From contig OZ038382.1 in assembly GCA_964036045.1 (NCBI GenBank), forward strand, positions 117,543,429 through 117,607,428: a stretch of 64,000 bases of DNA. Direction: 5' to 3'. The translations under genes and the position numbers were made by a program. Positions 44,053 to 55,468 of this stretch are shown in pieces. Every line of letters begins with the position of its first letter. Position 1 is the first letter of the stretch. The notes under the pieces are model-generated. The model worked only from the letters and a program-made list of their open reading frames with translations. It was not told the origin of the DNA and ran no database searches. Source of the stretch: Eutreptiella sp. 'Long Island Sound 2002'. Its lineage: Eukaryota > Euglenozoa > Euglenophyceae > Eutreptiales > Eutreptiaceae.

Positions 44053-44434
44053 AAAGCGTTTCACCGCCGCGGGGTTACCCATCCCTCGCGTGCCACTCGG
44101 GGCCACCAACCCCGAGCAGCGCGGCGCAGCAGCTCGCAGCTCGCAGCTCGCAGCGCAGCGCAGCAGCTCGCAGCGCAGCGCAGCGGCTCGCAGCGCCGCC
44201 CAGCGACAGCGCCGAGTTCGTCGCGGAGCCCGCAGCGCCGTTCAGAGCATCGCCCTGACCGCGCCGCGACCGTGAAGGAGGTGGACAGACCAGGACTCCC
44301 TCATCAGCGAGTCCTATCGGCCGACCAGCAAGGCCGCACACCCAGTCGCGTCAACCACCTCCACAACCACCGGCTGACCAGCACCAGCCGCACTCCCAGT
44401 CCAGTGCTACATCACCCACCTCAACAACCACCCC
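44053..44434 (+). other. Leader of element B with simple repeat
   Basis: No gene. About 44118-44205 is built of CGCAGCTCGCAG/CGCAGCGCAG repeats. It is the untranslated leader between the LTR and the gag remnant. Confidence 0.6.
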
Positions 44435-45048
44435 ATGGAGAGCATCGATGGTGAACTGGGACGAGGCGGGCAAGAAGTGGCCGCAGCCCCAGCCCCCATG
44501 CGGCACGCCTACTGCGTGGGTTGCTGTGGGGTCAGCAGTACCGCCACAGCAATCCCCAGTGCAAAGGCGGCATGCCCGGGAGCTTCGAGCTCCGTGAGGA
44601 CATGGGCGAGGACCGCCTGCGGGCAGTGGAGGAGTGGCTGCGGGCGGAAGGGTACGAGTACCGCTTCCGCCACAAGCGCTGGAGGACCTGGACCCGCCCC
44701 GACAGGCCCGGCGAAGGGCTGCGTCCCGACAAGATTGAGGAGGACGAGATGCCCAACGAGTACCCGTCGGGCGCCTCGATCAATGTCTCCATGTGGGACA
44801 TGATCGAGAAGGAGTTCCCGGCGTTGGGGAACGAGCGCAGGCTGCAGGGCAGCAGCAGCGCGTCTCCTGGGAAGGAGAAGCGTTTCGCCGGGGACAGGAG
44901 GCGGGACAGGAAGTGGCGGGAGTACCAGGAGTACCTGGCCGCCGAAGCCGCCCAAGGCGCCAAGGGCGGAACCCCAGCCCACAATCGACGCCCCCTAGCG
45001 GAGCCCCTGCAGCCAAGGGCCCCAGCTAGGGCGGTCGCAGGATGGTGA
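44435..45048 (+). pseudogene. Truncated gag of element B (nucleocapsid remnant)
   Basis: Only the C-terminal part of gag remains. Frame 2 supplies YCVGCCG and frame 1 supplies QQYRHSNPQC; together they make a C-x2-C-x6-H-x4-C knuckle, split by a one-base change at a GGGG run near 44530. A 175-codon frame follows with charged helices (LRAVEEWLRAEGYEYRF, RRDRKWREYQEYLAAEAAQ). The capsid and coiled coil seen in element A are absent, so B could not form its own particle. Confidence 0.6.
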
Positions 45049-45049
45049 C

Positions 45050-46774
45050 GTGGGAAGCGCCGAACCATCCCAGTCGGGAGTCGATAAGCACAAAGGGACT
45101 GCCGCGGGCGGAAGGCCCGGTCCGGCACCCAGTCGCGGAGGCGGGGTGAGGGCAAGTCAAGGCACGAACCCTTGCACCCGTCCGTCCTTCGCGACCAAGA
45201 ATGTGTTTGATGCACTACAGGATCTTTCCGAGAGTATCGGAGGATCACCCGGACCGCAGCTGGATGCTGCAGATGGGCAGCCTGAGCCCATTGTCCAGGA
45301 CCTGCACCAGTCGCTTGTTGAGCTTCTGGAACGGCCGGAGATCCTGAGTTTGCACGACGTGCGCCGTGTCGGTCGCGAGCGGCAGTTGCATCTTGAGGTC
45401 CGTGCCCTATGCGGGGAAGTGGAAAAGGTTTTCGACGTGTTGGTCGACACGGGAGCTCAAGTCAGCTTGGTCAAGGCTGGCCTGCTTCCACCAGAGTGTC
45501 TGACCGACAGTCGGAAACCTGTCAGGCTGAAGGTGGCGAACGGCCAGTACATGGTGGGAGGCACGAAGGAAGCGGCCATCGGGCTGCAGTTCGTGAACCA
45601 TCGTGAGCTGAGCCGCCCAGACCTCGGCAAGGAAATCCTCCTGCACGGTCGCTTCTACGAGGCCGAGATGGACTGGGACATGATCGTTGGGTAGGACTTC
45701 ATGATGTAGGGGGACTCCGGCGTTCTCCCGGCCCAGGCCTCCATGACCCTGTACCAGGACGACCAGCTCTCGTGGCTTTCGTCACCTGAGCACCATGTGG
45801 AATGCCAATGGATCCACCCCGAACGCAATCAGCTCGACGTGGCCGCGCTGGGGACTGAGCCAACTGGTCCTGCAAACCAGGAGTACGGCGTAATGCCGGA
45901 AGTGGCGAGCCGAGTTGTCGCGGACTTGGGAGCTTCGGATCTGGCCCTGGATGCGTTCTCTTCAGGAACCTCCGCCCATCTTCGGGTTTGTGAGAAGTAC
46001 TGGAGCGCCCAGGACTCCGCGTGGAAGAAGCACTGGGGTCCGCATCAGGGATTGATGTGGATCCATTGCCCCCGTTGGGACATTCCAAGAGCGATAGCGA
46101 AGATTCGCAAGGACCGCTCCAAGGCAGTGCTGGTTGTTCCTATGGGATGCACCGAGGAGGAAAGTACCCGACATTGGGTAGCCTCATTGACCAACATGAC
46201 CTTCAACAAGGTCGTCCTACCGGCTGGAGAGAGTGTCTATCAGGACGCTAAGGGACAGCCCATGCCACCCCAGAGATGGCCAACGGAATTCCACTATGTG
46301 GATGGGGGCCTTGATCAGGCCGACACCACGGACTTCGTGTGTGTCAACCGCATCGTAGCGGAGCCTTGGAGGCAATGCTTCGCGGTTCCCCCTGTTGACA
46401 TCGGAGAATCAGAAGGCCCCCTCACTGAAGAGGAGTTGGATCTGGTTCAGGGGTATATGGATCAGCTCTTTCACGACTCGGGAAACCAGCGTTAGGGCAA
46501 AGGCCAGGACAAAGCCTGGTGGGAAGTGGACTCGATCGTCTCTGGTTCCTACGATGGAGATACCTTCGTAAGGAGGGTACTGGACCACCTGTCCAGCCAG
46601 GACGAGCCAATCGGGGGTAACCCACCCACCTACGGCGATCTGTTCCGAGGCAAGACCAGAGATGGCCCTTTGGGCCACCTGGGAAGACCGTTTGAGCCGG
46701 AGACGAGCGGAGTAGCCACCCCTCAAGTAAGCTCCGTGGTTCAAGTGCCCGGAAAAGCCAAGGCAGAGTCCGAC
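45050..46774 (+). pseudogene. Protease and Dam-like domain of element B
   Basis: Frame 2 encodes the protease (KVFDVLVDTGAQVSLVKAGL; second strand MDWDMIVG followed by TAG 45692 where A has Tyr, and another TAG at 45707), then in the same frame the Dam/DIRS-like domain (QEYGVMPEVASRVV, LALDAFSSGTSAHL, QDSAWKKHWGPHQG, KAVLVVPMG) and the acidic linker. A third TAG lies at 46493; the frame then resumes (WWEVDSIVSGSYDGDTF) until the GC-rich insert. Three TAGs and no frameshift suggest point-mutational decay. Confidence 0.85.
46741..46774 (+). repeat. Left 34-bp flank duplicated around the GC-rich insert
   Basis: The 34 bases starting TCAAGTGCCCGGAAAAGCCA recur at 47726-47759 with one mismatch. 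The right copy continues straight into the RT linker of B, so the pair looks like an unusually long target-site duplication. Confidence 0.85.
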
Positions 46775-47725
46775 CCTCAGGGCAGGATACATAGCCGACG
46801 ACACCCCTCAGTGGCGTAAGAGACTCCCGCGGACGAGGGCACCCCCCCGGGGACGCCCAGCCGCCGCCCCCACAACCCCAAGCCAAGTAGGGGGGAACCG
46901 GGACCGGACCGCCCCCCCCCAAGCACGCCAGACGGAGCACGGGACCGGGGCAGGACACGCGGAGGGGCACGGACCACATGGAACGGCCCTACCAGCGCCC
47001 AGTGCCGGGACCACGCGAGATGCGCGCGCCACACCACCCAGCGGGGAGCGGACACCGCGAGAGCGCGAGCGCACACACACGAAAAGGACACGCGGGGACC
47101 ACCAGAAGGGCAACCGGACCGAGCGCGCGGAACGCACAGACCACCTGGAATGGCGTACCAGCGAGCGAGGGTAAGGGACACCCGGACGGGACGGCCCGCC
47201 ACACGCAACGCGGGATACGCGGGGCGGGAAGGGGGAAGAAGGGGAAACACAACACCAGGAACCGGCCCGAACCCCCCCGAACCGGCCGCGAGCGCCGCGC
47301 ACACACAGACGGGACACTGCACCCGCCAAGGCAGTAGTGGCGCACAGCGCCACGCCCCAACCCCTAGGCTAGGCAGCCACCGCGCCAGCCCAAGGGGGTC
47401 CCACTGGCGACAAGCCAGTAGCACGGGCCCGGCGGCGCCGGTGCCCCGGGCGACCACGCATTAGGGGGGCGACGCAGTGGGTAAGCGCCCGCGGCCACGG
47501 CTGCGAATTGATGCACTGACCGGGGAGTGGCGAAACGGGGACGCCGGGGAAGGACGGGGCTCCGAGCTCTGTGAACCCGGGGGACTCCGCCACCAGGCAG
47601 GAGGTGCGTCTTGGAGGGCCCCCCACTAGGACCCGGTGGGGAGGATATCACCTGGCCCGACCAGGTGGCCCCCCGGGGCCGAAAGGCGTCTAGTACCCGC
47701 AAAATCAAACCTCAAACCTCAAACC
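46775..47725 (+). mobile_element. GC-rich retroposon-like insert in element B
   Basis: A 951-bp insertion between 34-bp duplications. From left to right: a segment resembling one satellite monomer (CACCCCTCAGTGGCG, then GGCACCCCCCCGGGGACGCC at ~46836), a ~410-bp block shared with 31341-31773, a unique ~400-bp part, and a tail of TCAAACC repeats (three near-copies at 47705-47727). A tail of short repeats plus a duplication of the target suggests retroposition. Near 47464, GCGACGCAGTGGGTAAGCGC resembles a tRNA-type A box, but no properly spaced B box is visible. No coding capacity is seen. I infer a non-autonomous element. Confidence 0.7.
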
Positions 47726-50700
47726 TCAAGTGCCCGGAAAAGCCAAGGCGGAGTCCGACGATTGCCCCAAGATTCAGGCATTGAGGGCCAGGCTGAAGCA
47801 GAAGTATGGGGATACCTTCTTCAGCGGAAAGCCTGTGTTTCCCCCACCGGTGCGAGGACCGTATGGCGAGGCCAAGATACGACTGAAGCAGGACCCCCGT
47901 GTGTATCGGCACCGGGAGTTTGCCCTGAGGGGCGAGAGGAAAGAGGCCATGGAGAAGATCCTCCGTGACTTCATCCAGAGAGGCTGGCTCGAGCCGTGCC
48001 ACTCCGAATGGGCCTCTCCGTGCTTCGTCGTCCCCAAGAAGGTTGCCGGTGAGTGGCGGCTCGTGGTCGACTACCGCGGCCTGAACGCCCTAACGCAGCA
48101 CGACAGCTATACGCTGCCCCTCATTGAGGACATGCTGCAAAAGCAACACCGGCGGAGGATCTTCACGGTGATTGACCTGAAACATGGTTATCATCAGATG
48201 CCTCTCGCCGAGGAGTCCCGTGCCTGCACAGCCATGAGCACCCCACTTGGACCTCTCCAGTGGAAGGTGATGCCCATGGGCGTTACCAACGGCAATGCGG
48301 CTTTTCAGCGGATGCTGGAGAACCTGCTTGAGCCGGTGCGTGACTGTGCGGACCCCTTCCTGGACGATGTGATCATCTCGTCCGGGGACCCCAGTATGAG
48401 CTACGAGGAGCTCTTGGAGGCACATGAGAGGGACGTCACTCGAGTGCTGGACCTTCTGTTTCGGCACAAACTCACGGGCAGCAGTGACAAGGCCACCATT
48501 GCGGTGAGCGAGGTGGTCTTTGCTGGCCACGTATTTGGGAACGGGCAGGGAAAGCCCATACCTGGCAAGGTGGCTGCGATTGAGCACTGGGAAAAGCCCA
48601 AAACGGTCTCTGAGCTACGGGCGTATCTGGGGTTCTGCAACTACTACTCGGGGTATATCAAAATGTATGCCGAGTATGCAGCCCCCATGACGACCATGCT
48701 CAAGGGCAACCGAGAGGAAACCAACAAGGGGTCCAAGAAGGCTCTGGTCTGGGATGCTGATTCCGACCGTGCCTTTGAGGGGATGAAGCAGGCGCTGCTA
48801 TCCGCAGTGGGTCTGCACCTCGTGGATCCCGACCGAGGGTTCGTCCTGCGCACCGACGCTTCCGACTACGCCGTAGGCGCTGTGTTGGAGCAAGTGCTTG
48901 ACGATGGGAGGCACGTGCCCGTGGCCTTCTGGAGCCGAGTCCTGGCGGAAGGCCAGAGACGGACGTGGACGCCCCGCGAAAAGGAGGCGTATGCCATCGT
49001 CATGGCTCTCAGGAAATGGGCTGGGTACATAGCCCTCCATCCCGTCACCGTCTGCACCGACCATCAGAGTCTGCAGTCGTGGCACAAGGAGCACGTGGAC
49101 ACCCCCTCAGGTCCCGCCTCCCGACGGGCAAGATGGCATGAGACCTTGGCCAAGTTCGACCTCACGGTTGTGTATATTCCTGGAAAGGATAACACCGTGG
49201 CGGACTGTCTCAGTAGGTGGGCCTATCCCGCCAGCAAGGGCATGACACACGTGTCTGCCCATGGCGATGAGGCTGAGACCGCTGAAGCCAAGAAGATCCT
49301 CGAAATGGAGCGCCTGATGGAGGAGGAGGGTGTTAAGTGCTTCGTCGTCATGGCTGCGGATGCCCCCCTCGCGTCGAGGGTGAGCAGAGCGGTCAGAGTA
49401 CTCGCCCCTGAGGGAGCTGAGTCCGACAAGCACCTCTTCCCGGAGTCTTGCCTCCAGGACGACTGCACCGACGATTACGCCAAGTCTGAGGCCTTTGCGG
49501 CCGAGTATAGGGCTGTGACCGACCCTGACGACGGGCAGAAGTGGCCAAAGGGGCTGACCGAGGAAGATGGCAAGCTCTACCGGAATGGTAAGCTGCTAGT
49601 ACTGGAGTCCCGGGTGCTCGAGCTTTGTGAAGCTTGGCACCACCACATGCTGCACCCAGGGGTCAAGAAGCAAGCTCTTGACATGCAGCGTCGGTTCGAG
49701 ATCGACCATATTGTTCTCTACACCGCCATCAAGAAGGTCAGGAAGGGTTGCTCGGTCTGTCAGGCCTGCAATCCCGACAACCGGAACGTCAAGGGGGAAG
49801 CCCAATGGACGCCGGTTCCTGACCAGCCCATGGAGAGCGTGGCCATGGACGTCTTCTCCATGCCCGAAGTGCACATTGGCAAGGAGACCTTTGACTGTGT
49901 GGTTCTCTGTGTGGACCGCAACAGCGGCTACGTTGTAGCTGTTCAGGCACGCAAAAAGGGGTTGCTTGCCAAGGAAGTGGCAGTCATGATGATTCGTCAT
50001 TGGCTGACCGTCTTTGACATCCCCCGCACCATTTGCAGTGACCGAGGGCCCCAGTTTACTGGTGGCTGGTTCAAGGCTATGTGTTCCCACATGGGGATAC
50101 GTCACGCCAAGAGCGTCGCCTATCTCAGCCGGTCTAACGGCCGTGCTGAAGTGGCTGGACGGCAGCTGTTCGAGAAGCTGCGCAAGATTCACATCACCAA
50201 TCCACGTCGGAACTGGTTTGAGGAGATGTGGCCTGCTCTGAAGGCCGATCATGACACCCCCACACCGGGTGGTTTGTCCCCTCACCAGATTCTGTTTGGC
50301 AGGGACCCCCTGGGTAGGGGACTTCCCTTGTCTGGTGATGGCATGGCCATGGATGCCAAGGAATTCTTCGCGCGGCAAGAGCAAACGGCGCGGGACATCC
50401 GCCAGCAGCTCGAGAAGGAGCATGCTGAGCGTCAGAAGTCCGCCCCAAGCTCGACAGCGCAGAAGTTCAGGGTGGGAGACCCGTTGTGGGTGATCAGACC
50501 CCGCCCTATGGGCACCCACCGCACCAAGACCTGGTTCACACCCGGAGAGGTGGTCCGCAGGATTGGTGAGGACACCTACCGCATCAAGGTGGGTCACGGA
50601 CAGTTCCGGGAGCGCCACGAGAGTCAACTCCGTGTGCGGGAACCCGACCTCCGTGGCCAACATGTGTCCCTGAGCTATGCCGCACATGAGGCTGATTTGG

Positions 50701-50960
50701 ATGATGACTATGCTGAGCAGGACGACCATACTGTCGAGAAGATCCTGGCTCAGCGTCCGAAAGCCTCGGCACCCGGAGGTCTGGAGTTCAAGGTTCGTTG
50801 GCGAGGCTATGGGCCGTCCCACGATACCTGGGAACCCGTCTCCTCGTTCGTGCCGCGGGTCAATACTCCCTTCATGGAGTACATCCGCAAGCACAAGACC
50901 AAGATCCACGTTTCGGACTTGGCAGCACTCACCCGGGCGATTGCAGCCAGGGGTGCCTGA
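47726..50960 (+). CDS. Pol of element B: RT, RNase H, integrase, chromodomain
   Basis: An uninterrupted 1,076-codon frame. RT spans residues ~86-270 (GWLEPCHSEWASPCFVVPKK, FTVIDLKHGYHQMPL, catalytic FLDD at 210-213). RNase H ~365-500 (FVLRTDASDYAVGAVLEQ, VCTDHQSLQSW). H2C2 finger ~630-680 (WHHHMLHPG, CSVCQAC). Integrase core ~695-860 with D (VVLCVDRNSGY), D (TICSDRGPQFTGGW) and E (SNGRAEVAGRQ). C-terminal domain (FRVGDPLWVIRP) and a complete chromodomain (TVEKILAQRP, LEFKVRWRGYGPSHDTWEP). All catalytic residues are present. The usual ATG is absent at the listed start (GTG at 47730); it would have been the tail of a Gag-Pol fusion, now cut off by the insert. Confidence 0.95.
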
Positions 50961-52437
50961 TCAGCGCCCTGAGCTCTCCCCTGATGCATTTCGAGCGCTT
51001 GTGAGGTCGACGGATCGTCCCTTACTTGCTTGCTCTCTCATCCTTCGGTGACCTGCCATCAGAGTGGCCATATACCCCCCCCTGCTGAATCCAGAGGAGG
51101 ATGGCCCCTCTCTTCTTCTATTCGTCACTCCCCCCCCTGCTGAATCCTTGGGAAACCAGGTAGGGCGACTGACCTTCATATTTCTGAGCTCTTGGGGCCT
51201 TGAAGCCCATACGACGTTGCGCAACGGATGCCGCTGTCATCGGCATTGCGATTTTTGGTGTGTGGTCTGGTCCCATGGCATTTGCAGGATCCAGACCAGT
51301 CGACGTGTGTCTCGAGACTATATATGGCCTGAACTCAGGCGTTTTCCTGTCCACCCTCCTGTATATGCCTTATCCTAACCGGGGCGTGGTTTGGCGCTCT
51401 GTCCAGAGTGTGTTTACGCGCCTCCTTACCCCGCTTGTTTTGCTTTTCCGCCCCTCCAGGATATGTGCTTCTGTATGTTCAGTTTTGTCAGCCCATCGCT
51501 GAGATGTGGACTGTTTTTCCCCGACGGGATACGAATCGACTACGAAGGCGCCCTGAGTCGCCGTTTACATGTTCTTACATAGGGTCCAGCTTGGACCAGT
51601 ACCTAAGTACAGATTCTTCTGTTTGAGTGCCTGTGATACCGTGTGCCCTATTCGCTGTGATGTGGACATCCTGATGGCGCCAGGCGGGAAGCCCAGTTGC
51701 CTGACTACACTCCCAGCGGTCCGCCACTGTCAGTCCCAGTGTGAGCCTACCGACTCGCAGACGCACTTGCAGTCGGATGGCGGCCTCCGGTGCTCCTGAC
51801 CTCGGTCAGTCTGCCTGGGAAACTGGTGGTTTGAGGAGTCGACGCCTCCGCCCACACTGCATGAGGACTCCCTCATGTATGGCCTTCGTGGTAATAGGGC
51901 GAGGGAAAAGACGGCCTTGATGCCCGATCCCTTAAGGAGGAGCTCGTTCGGCTGTACCACTCTGGACTCGCGTCGTATGGATATGGACATGGTGCGCCCG
52001 AGGAAGGGCCCGTGGGGACTCTCCCCAGTCGGCGGGCCTTGGGAAGCTTGGGGTAGCCTGATGGATCTTTGTGGTCGCTCTCCACCTGTGGGACCACCTC
52101 GGTTGTCGTGTGACGCCTATGTTGGCCGTTTATGCCACTGCCACTGTGGTAGTGACCGTAGCAGCCGGCACCCGGTGCGCCTGGTATGGGTTAACGGGTC
52201 CTTTGGATGCCGAACAATCGCCGCCAGGACCCGGGACTTGATACTTGATACTATACTTGCAGTTACTAACAGCTACAGCACTGTAATTGTCTTACTGTGG
52301 GATTTGGGAGCCTATCCTGCGAGTCAGCCTGAAGTGAGGATGTGACACCCCCCCCCCTTCAGGAAATGGTCCTGGGTACCCGCTGCCATGCGTGGGTGTT
52401 ATCGAGCCCCCCCCAGGGTTTGCTCTAAGGAGGGGGG
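50961..52437 (+). other. 3' untranslated region of element B with polypurine tract
   Basis: No gene. CCCCCCCTGCTGAATCC occurs twice (about 51076 and 51130). The tract AAGGAGGGGGG at 52427-52437 directly abuts the 3' LTR and should prime plus-strand synthesis; element A has nearly the same tract at 56922-56931. At ~1.5 kb this 3' region is long. Confidence 0.8.
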
Positions 52438-55400
52438 TGAAGCGGTACCCAGAACCCCATGGCTAGGTTGCGGCATACAACCGGTCTCCGGTCCACTAAC
52501 CCCTTGTACGGAAGGGAAGACCGGTCTCCGGTCCACTAACCCCATGTACGGAAGGCGCCCCATGACGCCCGGTGCGAGCCCAGCGGGAGCGTGTTCCGTG
52601 CCGTAAAGCCCCGCATCGGCAACCGATGCACCGCCAGCGGAGATTTATATATCAGAATGTCAGGAATCAACAGGGTTTTATTTTCACATTGTTTCCGTCA
52701 ATTTGTACGCTTACGTTCTGATATTCACTGTTTTGACAGCTGGCGGTTAGCTCGCGACTTTAGCGTAACCGCCTGTTTAACTGTTATATACAGATATTTT
52801 AGCGCAAATCGTGACGAAGACTCTAAAGTCTTCAGGAATTGCATTGATGCTTCCGCAATTTTCACATCTTACACTCGCAACCTTAATCCGAATTTTTCAG
52901 GATGTCGAAATCGGATTTTCGACTTCGACATCCCCGCACTTGATTTGACCTCTTTCGAGTGGACCTACGTGCTTCCCTATGCACGAATCAACTTTCCTTT
53001 TGTCTTGCCCTCCATTTGTCTTAGAGATATGGGCAAAACAAAGTTGATTCGTGAGGCCACTTGTGAGGGTCATATCTCGTGCCGCTTGCGAGGAATGACA
53101 ATAAGGAAACGTGGGATGTATCCACAATACTTCTGACGTAATTTAGGAAGCTTTATACGCCTTGCGTCTCCACACGTGCGCGCTAGCGTAATGGATCATG
53201 GTCAAGAGGGTAGAGTTTGCGTTATAACTCTTTGGCTATGATATTGCGTGCGTTAAGATAACTTTCGAGTGTAGTGCGCGAGTGTTGGTGTTGCATAGGA
53301 ACTCTCCTTGAGTTCCTATGAGCGATTGACACAAAGTTATGCCCTTGGAGGGGCATGACATATCGTGGGGGGAGCTACCTTTTTGGGCAATATGTGGTAT
53401 GTGCCATGTGTTGTGTTGCGTGCCCATTTGGCGGGTCCATTGCTCCAAGCCAAACCCGCCAATGGACCTCATATTGCGCAAGCCCCTGGTCAATACTCCC
53501 CACGATCAATTGCAAGCCTAACTTTCGTGGAGGGAAGCTTGTGTGGCGATCCCAAAGCGATGTGTTGGGAGCAAGGTGTGTATTTTGCAATTTTTCCTAT
53601 TTTCATGTGCCCATTTGGGAAGTAGCGCTCGTGACCTTTCGAAGCGCCCCAAGTGGAGCACATATGTGGAAGCGAAGGTCATTGGTGTCAAGTCATTGTG
53701 TTTAGAAGGATTAGTTGATTGCACGATCCAAGCGGAAGATATTATAATATAATTGTGCACCTTTCAATGCACTTTTGTGTGTCTTTGTGCCAATTTTGCC
53801 GTTTTTGGCCCGTCATGATGTCAAGTGGCGACCGTGTATCTCAACGTTGCGCTCAATTGACATCATGACCCAAGTATGATATGGGGGTACATACTTCGGT
53901 GCCCAACATATCTTGGACCCGGCGAATAACTCCTCTTGGGCTTGGCATACCGTGGCCGCCATGTTGGCGATTTGGGACTATCCGAGATCATGGGCTCACT
54001 TGGCGACCCTGCCATTCCCAAAACCGGAGGAGTTGGGCGACGCCCAAAAGATATGTTGGACACATATGACTTGATACCAATCCTATGGCACACTCCGGTC
54101 CAAGTCGGACATGTGCCTCATTTGCCCCAACCATGAGTGTGCGCATTTTTGGCCATTTTGAGCAATTTTCCACTTTTGCTGCCCGCCGTGCACTATGTTG
54201 AGCCCACCCGTGCACGCCGGACGCATGGACCAATGGACCATATATGACATGGGTGTTATGTATATTGGTCCCCATGGTTCACACACCACGTGGGCGAAGC
54301 GAAGAAACCTTCGTTAAGGCGCCAGCCCAAAGTGGGTGTGGGCAATTTTGCCATTTTGGCATTTGTGGACCAAATTGGGATTGTCACCGGGCCGAGTGGC
54401 ATGGAGATCTTTGAGAGCCAAGTGCATGGGAGTCTCTGTTGGACTCCTGATGGATCGCGTATGGAATGGCAGATCCGATCTCTGAGCTGGCGTGGAGATA
54501 CACTATTGGGAGCACCCCCAATTTTGGCTCATTTCAGGCAGCCAAAATGACCCCCTTTTGGGACCCCAATTTCAACCCCCGGTGTGGTCAATTGGCGGCC
54601 CCATATCTCCATGCCCACAGGGAGCCCTGACCTAATTTCAGATTGTGCACTCAGATATGAGTCCTAGGTCCTGCCTCCTAACCTGTGAGTCATTGGCCTT
54701 GCCCTGGCCGGGCGAGCCACGCGTGGGAATGACGCCAATTTTGGTGATTTTGGCATCATGACCCCACTTGACGAATCCGTGTTGCCCTGATGCCGGGACC
54801 TCAGAGGGAACCAGGTTGGGTGAGGGCTCCAGGGAGTTCGTACTCGAAGGGCATAGGGTCAGTTGCCTCGTCCCTACCTCTGGCGGGTCCGGACGAGAGG
54901 TCAATTTGGGAGATTTTTGAGCTAATTTCAGTTTGGGCTGAAACAGCCCATTTTCAGCTACCAACTCCTAGGGGAAAATGGCGGAGCCATATCTCGCGCT
55001 CAGAGGGGAGTTGGAACCTGCCGTTAAGGGAGCATAGGGAGCCACTGTTGGTTGGCTTTGGAGCTCTTGGGTTTCCAGGAGCTCGCCTGTGGCTGGGCGG
55101 GACACCCCCCCTATTGGCAGGGTATCAGGGTCCGGACTGAGCAGGGCATGGGTTGTGTTTGAGCCCCCGCCCCCACCAGCCACTGAGAGGGTCCGACCTG
55201 GGATTGGGATATGAGTTGGGACTGAGTGTCTATTGTCTTGTGATGCCCTTACCCCAGTCCAGTCCTAACCCCATGTGTACATATCCTGATGTGTTGTTGT
55301 ACATACTTTCGTTCCCTTGTTGCGGAGTGGCAAGGATCCTGAAACGCTTTGTCACATGACATGAGCGCATTGATGCCACTGTGAGCGTAGTGTTTTGCCT

Positions 55401-55464
55401 GCCTGCTCACTTGCGCGTGTCCACCGCAGCGTCCCGTGGCCAGGCCCCCCACGGGAACGCGTCA
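52438..55464 (+). repeat. 3' LTR of element B
   Basis: A 3,027-bp direct copy of 41027-44052, TGAAGCGG to GCGTCA, with few scattered substitutions and no large indels. The same internal direct repeat (52480 and 52520), TATA box (52644-52651) and inverted repeats (53812-53824 / 53857-53869) are present. Confidence 0.93.
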
Positions 55465-55468
55465 ATAC
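55465..55468 (+). repeat. Right target-site duplication of element B (ATAC)
   Basis: Matches 41023-41026; element A integrase resumes here. Confidence 0.85.

Larger units (their letters stand above)
41027..55464 (+). mobile_element. Element B: Ty3/gypsy chromovirus nested in element A
   Basis: A 14.4-kb element with 3.03-kb LTRs beginning TGAAGCGG and ending GCGTCA, a 4-bp duplication ATAC, and a polypurine tract (52427-52437) abutting the 3' LTR. Gag is reduced to a zinc-knuckle remnant. The protease/Dam-like frame has TAG stops at 45692, 45707 and 46493. A 951-bp GC-rich insert lies at 46775-47725. RT-RNase H-integrase-chromodomain (47726-50960) is fully open. The two LTRs differ at only a small fraction of sites by eye, so B is younger than A. 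Shared TATA core and pol similarity make A and B sister families. Confidence 0.93.

Noticed and set aside
44053-44075. tRNA primer-binding site after the 5' LTR of element B
   Set aside because: The sequence after GCGTCA does not start with TGG and matches no tRNA 3' end I know; priming mechanism left open.
41180-44450. Short ORFs inside the LTRs (and their copies at 52.6-55.4 kb, 31.8-34 kb, 57-59 kb) as genes
   Set aside because: They repeat only because the LTRs repeat, carry no known domain and are open in several frames.
44521-45048. Programmed frameshift in gag of element B
   Set aside because: The shift lies inside the zinc knuckle itself, where a programmed site would not make sense; mutation or sequencing error is more likely.
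47455-47530. tRNA gene or clear tRNA-derived SINE head in the GC-rich insert
   Set aside because: An A-box-like stretch is visible but no B box at a usual distance and no cloverleaf could be drawn; left as a weak hint only.
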